A stretch of DNA of 64,000 nucleotides from Candidatus Latescibacterota bacterium (GTDB lineage Bacteria > Latescibacterota > UBA2968 > UBA8231): NCBI GenBank assembly GCA_022819745.1, contig JAJEGS010000039.1, positions 186,001-250,000 of the forward strand. The letters are read 5' to 3'. A program made the translations under genes and the position numbers. Positions 1-9,364 of this stretch are shown piece by piece; the first letter of the stretch is position 1; the number at the start of each line of letters is the position of its first letter. Below the pieces are notes generated by a model. The model was not told where the DNA came from, searched no databases, and was given only the letters and a program-made list of their open reading frames with translations.

Positions 1-62
1 CGCTTGGACGGGCCTTTTTCCCTCGCTGAGAAACTTGGGCAGCCTCGCGTCCCTGACGGCTC

Positions 63-95
63 AGCACTCGGCCAAATGAGAGGCCAGTGCTTTTT
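63..95 (+). terminator. Rho-independent terminator of an upstream gene
   Basis: An 11-nt arm (63-73) pairs with 82-91 with one bulged C, around an 8-nt loop, and runs into five T residues at 91-95. It would end transcription entering from a gene left of the window, and it separates that gene from the TonB receptor. Confidence 0.7.
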
Positions 96-166
96 AGTTT
101 GACCGCTTCGTGCGTCCTGCCAAATTTGTTATAGATATTTATTATTACCTAGTCGCAGGAGGTCCC

Positions 167-2731
167 ATGAAATTCGTCCGCATCATTGCCGCCATCCTCA
201 TTGTGCAACTAGCCCAGGATGCCCACGGGCAGATTGCGGTCTCAGGCACCGTGGTTTCGGATGAAACCGGTGATGCCTTACCGGGCGCAACGGTTGTCAT
301 TGAGGGCACATACATCGGGACGATGACAGACCAGGATGGGGCTTATTCGATTGACCTTCGATCTCTAGAGGACATGCTGGTTTTTTCCTTTGTGGGATTC
401 CAGACAAAGCGGCTGACGATAAGTCCGGGCGTCACCACGCTTGACGTTCGCTTGGAACCGAGCGTCGTCGGACTCGAGGGAATCAGCGTCGTTGCCGAGG
501 AGCCTCGAATCTTCGCGAGCAACGTCGTCGCCGAGCCAATGATCCTCCAGCAGTCGAACATCACCAGCGTGACGTCGGTGGTCGACAACCTGCCCGGGGT
601 ATCCATCCAGGAGGGCGATGCATACGGCTTCGACGACTGGTCGAGCAATGTCGCCGTGCGCGGTTTCCAAGTGACCATCAGCGAGGCGCAGATCGGCACG
701 ACCATCGATGGGTTCCCCAACGGTACATCCGACTACTTCAGCGGAGCCAAAGCGAACCGATTCATCGACCCGATGAACCTCGGCGGCGTCGAGGTGTCGC
801 AGGGAACGGCCGACATCGCCTCCCGCTCGGTCGAGGCGCTGGGCGGCACGTTCAACTACCTGACGGACGATCCGGCGAGCGAGCGAACCTACACTGTGTC
901 AACGACCATCGGCGAGAACGAAGGCCAGCGGTTCTACATGCGCCTCGACACCGGACCTCTGTTGGGCCGCGAGACGCACTCCTGGATCGCCGCGGTCCGC
1001 CAAGAATCGACCGATTGGATGCAGGGCTCCGCGCGGAACGAGCGGGAGCACATCGCCGCCAAGCTCGTGTCATCGCACGGACACCTTGACCTTACAAGCT
1101 ACCTCTCGTACGACAGCATCCACGAGGACGCCTACCAGCGGCTCTACAGCGAGGCCAACTTCAGGGCGAACCCGCGCTGGGACCGCCTCGTCGGCGACTG
1201 GCCCGGTGTCCCGTACCTGAATCAGTTCTACCGGCCCGGCTGGCAGACCCGGCGGAACAACACCTTGGCCTACCTGAAGGCGGACTGGTCGCTCGACGCC
1301 CTATCCATGAGCGGCGGACTCTATTTCCATCGCAACCGGGGGCGCGGCGATTGGCTGCCCCCCTACATCGTCGATGTCACCGACGACGACGGCCCAGAAT
1401 CGGAACTGATGGGCCTCGCACCCGTGCAAGGCGGCACCCAACTCGGGCTAATCCGCTTCGTGAACCGGGACGGCGTCGCGGTCGGACCGATCGACGGGTG
1501 TACGTCGTCCTACATCTTCAACTACTATGGATCGGGAGGCCCAGAGGCCGACCCTGCGTGCCACCCGGATGCTACTGCGGTGCAGTCGTACCGCCACAGC
1601 CACTACGGGAAGGACCGCGTCGGCGTGACGCTCGACGAGGAGTGGTTCACCACCATCGGCACCGCCGGCAGCACACTACGCGCCGGCATCTGGTACGAGG
1701 ATTCGCGGCGGCACCTGGGTCGGGACTGGCATCAGATGCTGGATCCGACGCTCAGCTTCGACTGGAACGAGCAGGCCTACTGGCACCAGTACGAGTGGGA
1801 TTTCCCGCAACATATCTTCAAGTGGTACGCCGAGGAGACGATCTTCGCCGGCCCGTTGTCCCTGAGCGGCGGCGTCAAGCAGTTCCTAGTCGGCGTGTCG
1901 CGCGAAGACCAGTTCAATATCGACCCGGATCTCGAGGTCGATTCGGATTCGGATTTGCTCTTCTCCGGCGGTATCACATACGAGACGCCGGTCGAGGGCC
2001 TCGACCTGTTCGCCGGCTATTCGGAGAACTTCAGGGCGATCAGCGCTACGCTCCTCGAGGTGCCGGGCCGGAGCCTAGATCTGCTTGAGCCCGAGACCGC
2101 CTCGAACATCGACGTCGGGCTGCAGTATGCGGGGGAACGGCTGGCGCTGGGTGCCACGTGGTACACCATCGACTTCGAGAACCGGATCTTCTACCTCGGC
2201 CCGACGACGGCCGCCGGTCCCAACTACCTCATCCCGGGCGGCGGTGCCTATTTCAACGCCGGCGGCCTCCAAACGAAGGGCTTGGAGTTCTCGGCAACGG
2301 TGCGGATGCCGCAACAGATTTCCTTCTACATGGCCGGCACACTCAACGACTCGGAGTACATCGGGAGCGGTGATCCCCTCGTCGACGAAAGCCAGAACAT
2401 CGTTGCGGGGGCCGACGTCACCGGTGTACCGGACAAGCTATGGGTCGTCTCGCTCGATCGGACTGGGCCTGTCCGCACGGGACTGACGGCCAAGTACACA
2501 TCGTCGCGGCGCGTCAGCCTGACGGCGGACTGGTACACGGACGCCTATTGGCTGGTGGACGCGTATGTCGGTTTCTCAGGCGAGGCGCTGGGTCCTTTGC
2601 TCCGATCGACGGAGTTCTCACTCGTGGCGAACAATCTGCTCGACAGGGCCTATCTGTCCGCCATCACCGAGAACGCGGCCTGGCTCGGCGCGCCGCGGAC
2701 GGTTTCGATGACGGCGACTGTTTCTTTTTAA
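167..2731 (+). CDS. TonB-dependent outer-membrane receptor
   Basis: Predicted TonB-dependent transporter of 854 residues that would import a siderophore, vitamin or oligosaccharide across the outer membrane. The ATG at 167 is chosen because an AGGAGG ribosome site lies just before it and a signal peptide (MKFVRIIAAILIVQLAQ..) begins there; an in-frame ATG at 110 lacks both. After the signal peptide comes a carboxypeptidase-regulatory-like beta-sandwich (about residues 20-105), then a plug domain with VVDNLPGV and VAVRGF motifs, then a long beta-barrel ending in the terminal Phe typical of outer-membrane barrels. The CarboxypepD_reg-plug-barrel order is usual in FCB bacteria. No SusD partner is adjacent, so the substrate is open. 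The next gene, a uronate-dehydrogenase-like SDR, is only a weak hint towards sugar acids. Confidence 0.9.
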   Translation: MKFVRIIAAILIVQLAQDAHGQIAVSGTVVSDETGDALPGATVVIEGTYIGTMTDQDGAYSIDLRSLEDMLVFSFVGFQTKRLTISPGVTTLDVRLEPSVVGLEGISVVAEEPRIFASNVVAEPMILQQSNITSVTSVVDNLPGVSIQEGDAYGFDDWSSNVAVRGFQVTISEAQIGTTIDGFPNGTSDYFSGAKANRFIDPMNLGGVEVSQGTADIASRSVEALGGTFNYLTDDPASERTYTVSTTIGENEGQRFYMRLDTGPLLGRETHSWIAAVRQESTDWMQGSARNEREHIAAKLVSSHGHLDLTSYLSYDSIHEDAYQRLYSEANFRANPRWDRLVGDWPGVPYLNQFYRPGWQTRRNNTLAYLKADWSLDALSMSGGLYFHRNRGRGDWLPPYIVDVTDDDGPESELMGLAPVQGGTQLGLIRFVNRDGVAVGPIDGCTSSYIFNYYGSGGPEADPACHPDATAVQSYRHSHYGKDRVGVTLDEEWFTTIGTAGSTLRAGIWYEDSRRHLGRDWHQMLDPTLSFDWNEQAYWHQYEWDFPQHIFKWYAEETIFAGPLSLSGGVKQFLVGVSREDQFNIDPDLEVDSDSDLLFSGGITYETPVEGLDLFAGYSENFRAISATLLEVPGRSLDLLEPETASNIDVGLQYAGERLALGATWYTIDFENRIFYLGPTTAAGPNYLIPGGGAYFNAGGLQTKGLEFSATVRMPQQISFYMAGTLNDSEYIGSGDPLVDESQNIVAGADVTGVPDKLWVVSLDRTGPVRTGLTAKYTSSRRVSLTADWYTDAYWLVDAYVGFSGEALGPLLRSTEFSLVANNLLDRAYLSAITENAAWLGAPRTVSMTATVSF

Positions 2732-2867
2732 GCGGAGCGCGAAGGGACGAGAATCTAGGTGGCGTACAGACCCAGCGTCTCCTTTACCTCAATGACTTGC
2801 GCCCCTTAGCCCAAGCAAATAGTATAGACCGCAATCTCGCAGACGCCGCCAAACACAAGGAAGAGAT

Positions 2868-3602
2868 ATGAAGAAAAAACTTTTCATCACTGGTGCCGCC
2901 GGCAAAGTCGGGTCCGGCCTGCGCCGCCACCTCAAAGACCGCTACGACTTCCGCCTGCTCTTCCACCACAACATCCCCGAGGTCGAATCAAACGACGAAA
3001 TCGTGGTCTCCGACCTCGCCAACTTCGAGAACATGGTCGAAGCCTGCGAAGGCATCGACACCATCGTCCACCTCGGCATCGCCATCGTCCAGCGGGGCTA
3101 TCCGCGCACGCGCTACAACCAGATGATCATGGAGACCAATATCCAGGGCACCTACAACATCTTTGAGGCCGCCCGCATCAACAAGGTCCCGGTCGTCGTC
3201 TTTGCCAGCACCAACCACGTAACGGGCTTCTACGAGCAAGAAGGCATCTACACCACCCCCGAGATGCCGATCCGCCCCGACAGCATGTACGGCGTCAGCA
3301 AGGCATTCGGCGAAGCGCTCGGCCGCTTCTACTACGACGAGTACGGCATCTCCTCTTACTGCCTCCGCATCGCCAACTACCCGGACACCGAGGAAGTCAA
3401 CAGCACCTATCCCCCCGGCGAAAACCGCTGGCTCAGCGCCCGCGATGTCTCTGAACTGACCGCTTGCTGCATCGAGGCCCCCCGGCCCCAATTCGGTATC
3501 ATCTACGGGGTCTCACTGGGCGCAGACAAAAAGTGGGATCTCGCCAACGCCAAAGAACTCGTCGGCTGGGAGCCCCAAGACCGCGGCGCGCCCTCGCCGT
3601 GA
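2868..3602 (+). CDS. NAD-dependent epimerase/dehydratase, uronate-dehydrogenase-like
   Basis: Short-chain dehydrogenase of the extended SDR superfamily, 244 residues. The nucleotide-binding GAAGKVG motif follows the first beta strand at about residues 8-14, and the catalytic YxxxK appears as YGVSK. The stretch FASTNHVTGFY, the RPDSMYGVSKAFGE segment and the WLSARDV segment resemble uronate dehydrogenases, which oxidise galacturonate or glucuronate to the aldarolactone with NAD+. The length is also close to that family (about 265). This assignment comes from remembered motif similarity, so a related sugar epimerase remains possible. The start has a purine-rich AAGGAAGAG stretch before the ATG. 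The stop overlaps the GTG of the next gene, so the two are probably translationally coupled. Confidence 0.8.
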   Translation: MKKKLFITGAAGKVGSGLRRHLKDRYDFRLLFHHNIPEVESNDEIVVSDLANFENMVEACEGIDTIVHLGIAIVQRGYPRTRYNQMIMETNIQGTYNIFEAARINKVPVVVFASTNHVTGFYEQEGIYTTPEMPIRPDSMYGVSKAFGEALGRFYYDEYGISSYCLRIANYPDTEEVNSTYPPGENRWLSARDVSELTACCIEAPRPQFGIIYGVSLGADKKWDLANAKELVGWEPQDRGAPSP

Positions 3603-4249
3603 CCAACACGGCCCACTTGGGCGGCGGCTACGCAGACTCCGCACCCGATCCCGGCCCCACCATAGCAGCCCTCCTACAAGCCGCCCGCCCCGGCAGCCCG
3701 TCTTCTCGCCTCGTGGTCTTGGGCGGGCCGCCTGGAGTCGGCAAAACCGCCGTCGCCCGAGCACTCCTCGCGCTCTGCCCAAACACCTTTCTCCTCGACA
3801 AAGACCAAACGGCCGCGGGCTTCATCCTCGAAGCGGCCACGCTGCGGGGCGACACGTCCGACGCGGCTTACGGCACTCCGCATTACTGGCAAAAGCTCCG
3901 TCCCCTCGAATACGCCAGTGCCCTCTCCGCAGCTTGCACTAACCTCGTCGGCACCCACCAAGTCCTCCTCGTCGGCGGCTTTGGCCCCGAATTGGGCGTG
4001 GATGCCCTCTGGGAAGACCTAGCCGCAAACATCGCCCCAGCCACCCTTTCCGTCCTCCACCTCGACCCACCGCCCTTGGACATTTGGCGCGCCCGCATGG
4101 TCGCTCGCGGCTCTCGCGCCGACGCTTCGTACTTTGCCCATCTCGCGCAGGCCCTCGGCAACCTTCCCGTCTGGGCCGGGGCCGTCCGCATCCCGACCGA
4201 CGGCCCCCTGCACTCAGTCGTCCAACGCACCCTCAACGCCCTCACCTGA
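3599..4249 (+). CDS. P-loop ATPase/kinase-like protein (AAA_33 type)
   Basis: A 216-residue P-loop protein. Walker A is GGPPGVGKT near residue 43, followed by an LLDKDQ element like the strand-2 acidic motif of AAA_33 kinases and zeta-like phosphotransferases. The rest has the lid-like Arg-rich segment (WRARMVARGSRAD) expected in small kinases. The GTG at 3599 is chosen because it overlaps the stop of the SDR gene (GTGA) and gives a plausible N-terminus; longer in-frame starts would run deep into the SDR gene. The coupling suggests phosphorylation of a metabolite related to the SDR product, but that is inference. The substrate is unknown. Confidence 0.65.
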   Translation: MTNTAHLGGGYADSAPDPGPTIAALLQAARPGSPSSRLVVLGGPPGVGKTAVARALLALCPNTFLLDKDQTAAGFILEAATLRGDTSDAAYGTPHYWQKLRPLEYASALSAACTNLVGTHQVLLVGGFGPELGVDALWEDLAANIAPATLSVLHLDPPPLDIWRARMVARGSRADASYFAHLAQALGNLPVWAGAVRIPTDGPLHSVVQRTLNALT

Positions 4250-4303
4250 AGGTGCGCGGGCGGTTGACTTTTTTCGGTTTTACCCTTTATTTTTTAGGAT
4301 GTT

Positions 4304-4711
4304 ATGTTAATCGTCCACAGTGCCTTAGGCTACTGCGTTCTCCTTGTCATAGCCTATCTCAGCGGCCACCGCACTCGCTCCATTCCCTGGAAAACCCTTG
4401 GCGTAGCCACGGTGCTCCAACTCCTGCTGGCCGCCATCCTGCTGCAACCAGCCATTCGCTCGTTGGTCTTTGGTCTCGCCAGCGACTTGACGACCCCGCT
4501 CAAAAAAACCGCGCTCACCGCCAATGAGTCGCTGCTGTTTAGCGGCGTGAGCGCTGAGTCGTTTGCCCGCGAACACGGGCCGGTGGTCGCCCTCGAAATC
4601 GCGGCGATCCTCATCTTTGTGGCCTCGCTTTCGCGGGTGCTCTACCCCTGTGAAACTCAGCGGCACTTCGGGCGTTATATACTATCTCTAGCTAGAGCGA
4701 AAAACAGATGA
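4304..4711 (+). CDS. Short membrane protein resembling the N-terminal part of a CNT nucleoside permease
   Basis: A 135-residue protein with about three hydrophobic helices (residues 3-20, 32-55, 92-112). Spacing and motifs (helix, Lys/Arg-rich turn, IQLLLA-like helix, then a PVVALEIAAILIFVASL helix) resemble the first third of concentrative nucleoside transporters such as NupC, which are about 400 residues long. The gate and core transport domains are absent, so it cannot work as a CNT alone. It may be a truncated permease or an independent small protein. It ends inside the ATG of the next gene (ATGA). The upstream spacer is very T-rich. Confidence 0.5.
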   Translation: MLIVHSALGYCVLLVIAYLSGHRTRSIPWKTLGVATVLQLLLAAILLQPAIRSLVFGLASDLTTPLKKTALTANESLLFSGVSAESFAREHGPVVALEIAAILIFVASLSRVLYPCETQRHFGRYILSLARAKNR

Positions 4712-4956
4712 AAGCAAAAAAGACGACCTATCGCGCCCGGTTCGACGGCCACCGGCGGCTCGCTGCCGCAGTCATCATCCAAGCCGTCAAAGACATGCAG
4801 ACCACAGATTGCAACCAAGAGCGGCAGACGGCTATCGACTTCCTCTCAGGGGACATGTGGCCCTTTTCCGACGTGCTCGATCTGCCGTTAGACGGTCGCG
4901 CCCTCTGCGAGTACCTGCGCACCATGGAGATCGCTTCCATCGAACCTCTTGGCTGA
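4708..4956 (+). CDS. Small hypothetical protein
   Basis: An 82-residue soluble protein starting in the stop of the preceding gene (ATGA overlap), so probably co-translated with it. The layout is a basic N-terminus, a helix of the type RLAAAVIIQAVKDM, a second helix with AIDFLSGD, then a WPFSDVLDLPLDGRALCEYL segment. This resembles small phage or plasmid-type proteins in which a helix is followed by a residue-poor WL/F..C..LGLD region, but no family can be named with confidence. No catalytic motif is visible. Confidence 0.5.
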   Translation: MKAKKTTYRARFDGHRRLAAAVIIQAVKDMQTTDCNQERQTAIDFLSGDMWPFSDVLDLPLDGRALCEYLRTMEIASIEPLG

Positions 4957-5009
4957 CCTGCGCAGAAGCGATATTTTTCGTGGTGCATCTAACCCGGAGA
5001 CGATCCCGC

Positions 5010-5822
5010 ATGGAACTTTCGCCCGCGCAGATTCGCTTCTTCAAGAGCTTCGGCTATCTCTACTTCCCGCAGCTTTTTGCCCCCGACGAGATCGCCTGGA
5101 TCACCGAGGAGTTTGAACTCTCCATCCAAGCCCACGGCAACGGCGCGCAACACGACGGCAGCAAGCGCACCATGTTCGGCGGCCCCATCGAGCACCGCGA
5201 GCGGCTTTGTACCCTCGTAGATGACGAGCGCATCGTCGGGATCTGCAACGGCGTCCTCGGCGAAAACTTCAACTACGCCAGCGGCGACGGCAACTACTAC
5301 AGCGGCGATACCGGCTGGCACCCCGACGGCAATTGGGGTCAGCTCTTCTCAGTCAAAATCGCCTTCTACTTAGACAACCTGACCCACGATACGGGTTGTC
5401 TGCGCATAATTCCCGGTAGCCACCATCCCAACCACTTCGTCCGCGCCGAGGGCATTGACCTCAACAACTCCGTGGACCTATTCGGCATCGAGCCGCGCGA
5501 CTTTCCCGGCCACCTCGCGCTCGAGACGACTCCCGGCGACCTCGTCATCTTCAACCACGACCTCTACCACGCCTCCTTCGGCGGCAACCAGCGGCGGCGC
5601 ATGTTTACCATGAACCTCACCCGCCCCTGCACCAACGACGCCGACCGAGCCACTCTCAGGGACTATCTCCGCCGGCACTCTCCCGGCGGCTACCAAGTAG
5701 TAACCGGCGGCGGCATGTTCTATCCCACCATGCTCGACACCGCCAGCCCGAAGCGCATGGTTCACCTGCGCCAATGCGCCGAAGTCCACGACGAACTCTT
5801 CCCCGAATTGGCGCGGCATTGA
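5010..5822 (+). CDS. Phytanoyl-CoA dioxygenase family protein (PhyH)
   Basis: Fe(II)/2-oxoglutarate-dependent dioxygenase fold, 270 residues. The iron-binding HxD is in WHPDGNWG (about residue 104) and the distal His is in the HDLYHASFGGNQRRR region, whose Arg residues would bind 2-oxoglutarate. The CLRIIPGSH segment is typical of the PhyH family. The ATG at 5010 follows a GGAGA ribosome site; the in-frame extension to 4809 is unlikely because it overlaps the previous gene. The family hydroxylates small organic substrates; bacterial members have varied, mostly unknown targets. It is one of five PhyH-family genes in this window. The tRNA-Lys gene lies 31 nt downstream. Confidence 0.88.
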   Translation: MELSPAQIRFFKSFGYLYFPQLFAPDEIAWITEEFELSIQAHGNGAQHDGSKRTMFGGPIEHRERLCTLVDDERIVGICNGVLGENFNYASGDGNYYSGDTGWHPDGNWGQLFSVKIAFYLDNLTHDTGCLRIIPGSHHPNHFVRAEGIDLNNSVDLFGIEPRDFPGHLALETTPGDLVIFNHDLYHASFGGNQRRRMFTMNLTRPCTNDADRATLRDYLRRHSPGGYQVVTGGGMFYPTMLDTASPKRMVHLRQCAEVHDELFPELARH

Positions 5823-5853
5823 CGATCAGCCCGCTCGTGCAGATATTTTCTCT

Positions 5854-5929
<76 letters not shown>

Positions 5930-6083
5930 TCTTTGCCAAAGGGGTTGCGGACGCCGTTTCCGCACTCCCTTCGGCTGCGAATTCGCACCTTCCCAGCGTC
6001 CCGCCCATCCTTGACATTTCTCAGTTCAAAGCCTAAAATAGCCTCGCGTTTTAGTCGCCTTAGCACCTCCCATCCCTAGCGCC

Positions 6084-6941
6084 ATGGCCAATTCCATCGC
6101 CAAACTAGAAAAGGCACTCCGCCGCGACCCAGATTCCCCGCGCTTCGCTCGCCTCGCCGATCTCCATCTCAAACGCGGGCGCATCGAGCGCGCCATCGAG
6201 CTGTGCCAAAAGGGCTGTGCGAGTTTTCCCGATTACGCCACTGGCTTTATCGTCCTCAGCATGTGCTATGAAAAACGGGGGGACTTAGAACAAGCGTGCG
6301 AGGCCATGGGACAAGCTCTGCGGATCAACCCAGAAAACCCCAGCGGGTACAAGCGCCTCGCCCACCTTTTTGAGCAACTCGACGTCGCGCCATTGGCCTT
6401 GCAAAGCCTGCGCCAAGCCGCGTATTTCGACCCTTTCGACCCCTCTCTAGCCGAACAGATCGACCGCTTCGCCAGCCAAACCCACCAAGACGCACCCAAA
6501 CCCGAATCTGAACCCGAATCCGAACCCGAATCTGAACCCGAACCCGAACCCAAAGAGGTCGCGGCCGTCGTTAGCATGGCCCCGGTCGAATCCACTCAGC
6601 CCCAAGCGCTGCCGCCAAACCAGTCGCCCGATGACGACCGCGACGATCTGTACGGCGATACTGACGACCGCGAACTGCTCCGCCTCTTGCAGGAGATCGA
6701 AGAGGAGGAAGTCGCCGAGCCAGCGCCCGCACCAGAAGAGCCACCCACCCCAGCCGACAACAAGCCAAGCACACCAAAAAACAAGCGTATCGCCACCATG
6801 ACGCTGGCCGAGATCTATACCACGCAGGGCTTGACCCAGAAGGCGATCGAAATGTATCGCGAGCTTCTCGAACAGGAGCCGAACAACACCATCATCCGCA
6901 GCAAGCTATCTTCGCTAGAACAAAGCAGCAACGCACACTAA
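6084..6941 (+). CDS. Tetratricopeptide-repeat protein
   Basis: A 285-residue protein with TPR helices in the N-terminal 130 residues (AKLEKALRRDPDSPRFARLADLHLKRGR and following units), a charged linker with a short Pro-Glu-Ser-Glu repeat (about residues 139-155), an acidic segment rich in Asp/Glu, and a last TPR at the C-terminus (LAEIYTTQGLTQKAIEMYRELLEQEP). There is no signal peptide, so it is probably cytoplasmic or peripheral. TPR proteins scaffold protein-protein contacts; the partner is unknown. It lies 10 nt upstream of efp and probably heads that operon. Confidence 0.75.
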   Translation: MANSIAKLEKALRRDPDSPRFARLADLHLKRGRIERAIELCQKGCASFPDYATGFIVLSMCYEKRGDLEQACEAMGQALRINPENPSGYKRLAHLFEQLDVAPLALQSLRQAAYFDPFDPSLAEQIDRFASQTHQDAPKPESEPESEPESEPEPEPKEVAAVVSMAPVESTQPQALPPNQSPDDDRDDLYGDTDDRELLRLLQEIEEEEVAEPAPAPEEPPTPADNKPSTPKNKRIATMTLAEIYTTQGLTQKAIEMYRELLEQEPNNTIIRSKLSSLEQSSNAH

Positions 6942-6951
6942 CGGGAGCAAT

Positions 6952-7509
6952 ATGGCAGACACCACGGATTTCAGAAATGGCTTTACCATGTCCCTCGACG
7001 GTGAGCTCTTCTCCATCGTCGAATTTCAGCATGTCAAGCCGGGCAAGGGCAGCGCCTTCGTGCGCACCAAGCTCAAAAACACCAAGACCGGTGCCGTGCT
7101 CGACCGCACCTTCCGCTCGGGCGACAAAGTCGAGCAAGTCCGGCTCGAAAAGCGCCAGATGCAGTACCTATATTCCGACCAAGGGCTGTACTACTTCATG
7201 GACTTGGACACCTACGATCAGCTCCCAGTGTCCGCAGAGATCGTCGGCACAGCCAGCACGCTCCTCAAAGAAAGCGAGAACGCCTTCCTCCTCATAGCAG
7301 GCGAGGAGATCGTCTCCGTCGAGCTACCCAACTTCGTCGCCCTTGTCGTCACCCACACCGAACCGGGCGTCAAGGGCGACACCGCCACCGGCGCAGTCAA
7401 GCCAGCCACCCTAGAAACCGGCTACGTGGTGCAAGTGCCGCTCTTTATCAACAAGGGCGACCGGCTCAAGGTCGATACCCGCACGGGCGAATACGTAGAG
7501 CGCGTTTGA
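6952..7509 (+). CDS. efp: Elongation factor P
   Basis: EF-P relieves ribosome stalling at polyproline stretches by binding between the P and E sites and contacting the peptidyl-tRNA. At 185 residues it has the usual three-domain length. The tip loop reads KPGKGSAF, so the residue that reaches the peptidyl-transferase centre is Lys32, the type modified by lysylation or similar in many bacteria. The C-terminal signature VDTRTGEYVERV is typical. No modification enzyme gene (epmA/epmB or earP) is in the window. The ATG has a GGGAGC ribosome site. It is followed closely by accB and accC. Confidence 0.96.
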   Translation: MADTTDFRNGFTMSLDGELFSIVEFQHVKPGKGSAFVRTKLKNTKTGAVLDRTFRSGDKVEQVRLEKRQMQYLYSDQGLYYFMDLDTYDQLPVSAEIVGTASTLLKESENAFLLIAGEEIVSVELPNFVALVVTHTEPGVKGDTATGAVKPATLETGYVVQVPLFINKGDRLKVDTRTGEYVERV

Positions 7510-7527
7510 GAAAGGACAACACCTCTT

Positions 7528-7992
7528 GTGAACGAAGACAAGCTCCGCAAACTGCTAGAGCTTTTTCACGATAGCGACATAGAAGAGTTAGAGGTCCAAC
7601 ACAGCTTCTGGCACGGCACGCGCATCCGCTTAACTCGCAGTCGTGCGCCCTCCCCTGTGGCCCCCGCTGCCTCCATGCCCGTTGCGCCCATTGTGTCCAC
7701 CGCGCCCACTGAGCCTGCGGCCCCAGCACCTGCTGAAAAGACCGATGACGGCCTCCACGAGGTGCTATCGCCCATGGTCGGTACGTTTTACCGAGCCGCC
7801 TCGCCCGAAGCCGATCCCTTTGTGCGCGAGGGCGATCGCATCGAAAGCGGCCAGACCCTCTGCATCATCGAGGCCATGAAGATCATGAACGAGATTCCCG
7901 CGGATGTCCAAGGCGAAGTCGTAGAAATCCTCGTCGGCGACGCCCAGCCCGTTGAATACAACCAAGCGCTGTTCAAAATTCGCCCCGACTAA
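7528..7992 (+). CDS. accB: Biotin carboxyl carrier protein of acetyl-CoA carboxylase
   Basis: AccB carries the biotin that AccC carboxylates, the first step of malonyl-CoA and fatty acid synthesis. The 154-residue protein has a helical N-terminal segment, a flexible Ala/Pro linker (about residues 40-70) and a biotinyl domain with the EAMKIMNEI motif; Lys118 is the biotin attachment site. The start is GTG at 7528 with a GAAAGGA ribosome site. It is directly followed by accC with a 6-nt gap, the standard accBC order. Confidence 0.95.
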   Translation: MNEDKLRKLLELFHDSDIEELEVQHSFWHGTRIRLTRSRAPSPVAPAASMPVAPIVSTAPTEPAAPAPAEKTDDGLHEVLSPMVGTFYRAASPEADPFVREGDRIESGQTLCIIEAMKIMNEIPADVQGEVVEILVGDAQPVEYNQALFKIRPD

Positions 7993-7998
7993 GAGGCT

Positions 7999-9345
7999 GT
8001 GTTCGAGAAAATCCTCATTGCCGACCGCGGCGAAATCGCGCTGCGCGTCATCCGCGCCTGCAAGGAAATGGGCATCGCGACGGTGGCTGTCCACTCCCAA
8101 GCCGACACCCGCTCCTTGCACGTATCTTTTGCCGACGAGGACGTCTGCATCGGGCCGGCTGCTGGCAAGGACAGCTACCGCAACGTCGTCAATATCATCA
8201 GCGCCGCCCAGCTAACCAACGCCGACGCGATCCACCCCGGCTATGGTCCTTTGGCCGAAAACGCCGACTTCTCCGAAATCTGCGCCGATTGCGGCATCCA
8301 GTTCATCGGCCCGCCAACTGCGGCCATCCGCAAAATGGGCGACAAGGCCGTCGCTCGCCACACCATGCAGGAGGCCGGCGTACCCGTCGTGCCGGGCAGT
8401 GAGGGCGCGCTCCACTCGCTAGACGACGCCCGTCAATGGGCGGAAAAGATCGGCTTCCCGCTGCGTCTCAAAGCCTCGGCTGGCGGCGGCGGGCGCGGGA
8501 TGCGGGTCGTCCGCGCGATGGATGAATTGGAGGAAGCCTATCAGATGGCGCGCCGCGAAGCGCGCACCGCCTTTACCAGCGACGCCGTGTACATGGAGCG
8601 CTCCATCGAAGAGGCGCGCCACATCGAAATCCAAGTCCTCGGCGACCAGCACGGCAACATCGTCCACCTCGGCGAACGCGAGTGCTCCATTCAACGACGG
8701 CACCAAAAGCTCTTGGAAGAAAGCCCCTCGCCCATAGTTGACCCCGACTTGCGCCAGCGGCTGGGTGCGGCCGCCCTCGCCGGCGCAGCCGCGGTCGGCT
8801 ACTACAGCGCGGGCACCATTGAACTCCTCGTCGATGCAGACCATAACTTCTACTTCATGGAGATGAATACCCGCATCCAAGTCGAACATCCGGTTACTGA
8901 GATGGTCACCGGCATCGATTTAGTCAGGGAACAGATTCGCATCGCGGCCGGCGAGTCCCTCCGCTTTAGCCAAGAAGACATCCAACTCACCGGGCACGCC
9001 ATTGAATGCCGGATCAACGCCGAAGATCCCGCGCGCAACTTCATCCCCTCTTCGGGCATCATCGAAGCGCTCCACCTGCCGGGCGGCCCCGGCGTCCGCA
9101 TCGACAGCCACATCTACCAAGGCTATGAGATTCCTCCTTACTACGACTCCCTACTGGCCAAAATCATCGCCTACGGCTCCGACCGCCAAAGTGCCATAGC
9201 GCGGATGCGTCGCATCTTAGGCGAATGCACAATAGAAGGCGTGGCCACCACCTTGCCCTTTCACCGGACCCTACTCACCGAACCCGACTTTATCGCCGGG
9301 CAATTCGACACCAACTACGTAGCCAACTCAAAGTGGTCGTCTTAA
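7999..9345 (+). CDS. accC: Biotin carboxylase subunit of acetyl-CoA carboxylase
   Basis: AccC is an ATP-grasp enzyme that uses bicarbonate and ATP to carboxylate biotin on AccB. The 448-residue length matches the family. The N-terminal domain starts [19 protein letters not shown]. The glycine-rich ATP-grasp loop [11 protein letters not shown] is near residue 160, and the active-site segment [14 protein letters not shown] is present. The start is GTG at 7999. It pairs with accB upstream; the carboxyltransferase subunits accA/accD are not in the window. Confidence 0.96.
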   Translation: MFEKILIADRGEIALRVIRACKEMGIATVAVHSQADTRSLHVSFADEDVCIGPAAGKDSYRNVVNIISAAQLTNADAIHPGYGPLAENADFSEICADCGIQFIGPPTAAIRKMGDKAVARHTMQEAGVPVVPGSEGALHSLDDARQWAEKIGFPLRLKASAGGGGRGMRVVRAMDELEEAYQMARREARTAFTSDAVYMERSIEEARHIEIQVLGDQHGNIVHLGERECSIQRRHQKLLEESPSPIVDPDLRQRLGAAALAGAAAVGYYSAGTIELLVDADHNFYFMEMNTRIQVEHPVTEMVTGIDLVREQIRIAAGESLRFSQEDIQLTGHAIECRINAEDPARNFIPSSGIIEALHLPGGPGVRIDSHIYQGYEIPPYYDSLLAKIIAYGSDRQSAIARMRRILGECTIEGVATTLPFHRTLLTEPDFIAGQFDTNYVANSKWSS

Positions 9346-9364
9346 GCAAGCACGAGAGGCAATT

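Noticed and set aside
1351..2088. A 245-codon Arg-rich frame on the + strand inside the TonB receptor
   Set aside because: It is a shadow of the receptor in another frame: it is Arg/Pro/His-rich with no motif, and the receptor reading has clear family signatures throughout.
4263..4300. TTGACT with TTATTT 17 nt later upstream of the CNT-like gene
   Set aside because: The T-rich stretch creates such matches easily, and the -10 is poor, so it is not listed as a promoter.
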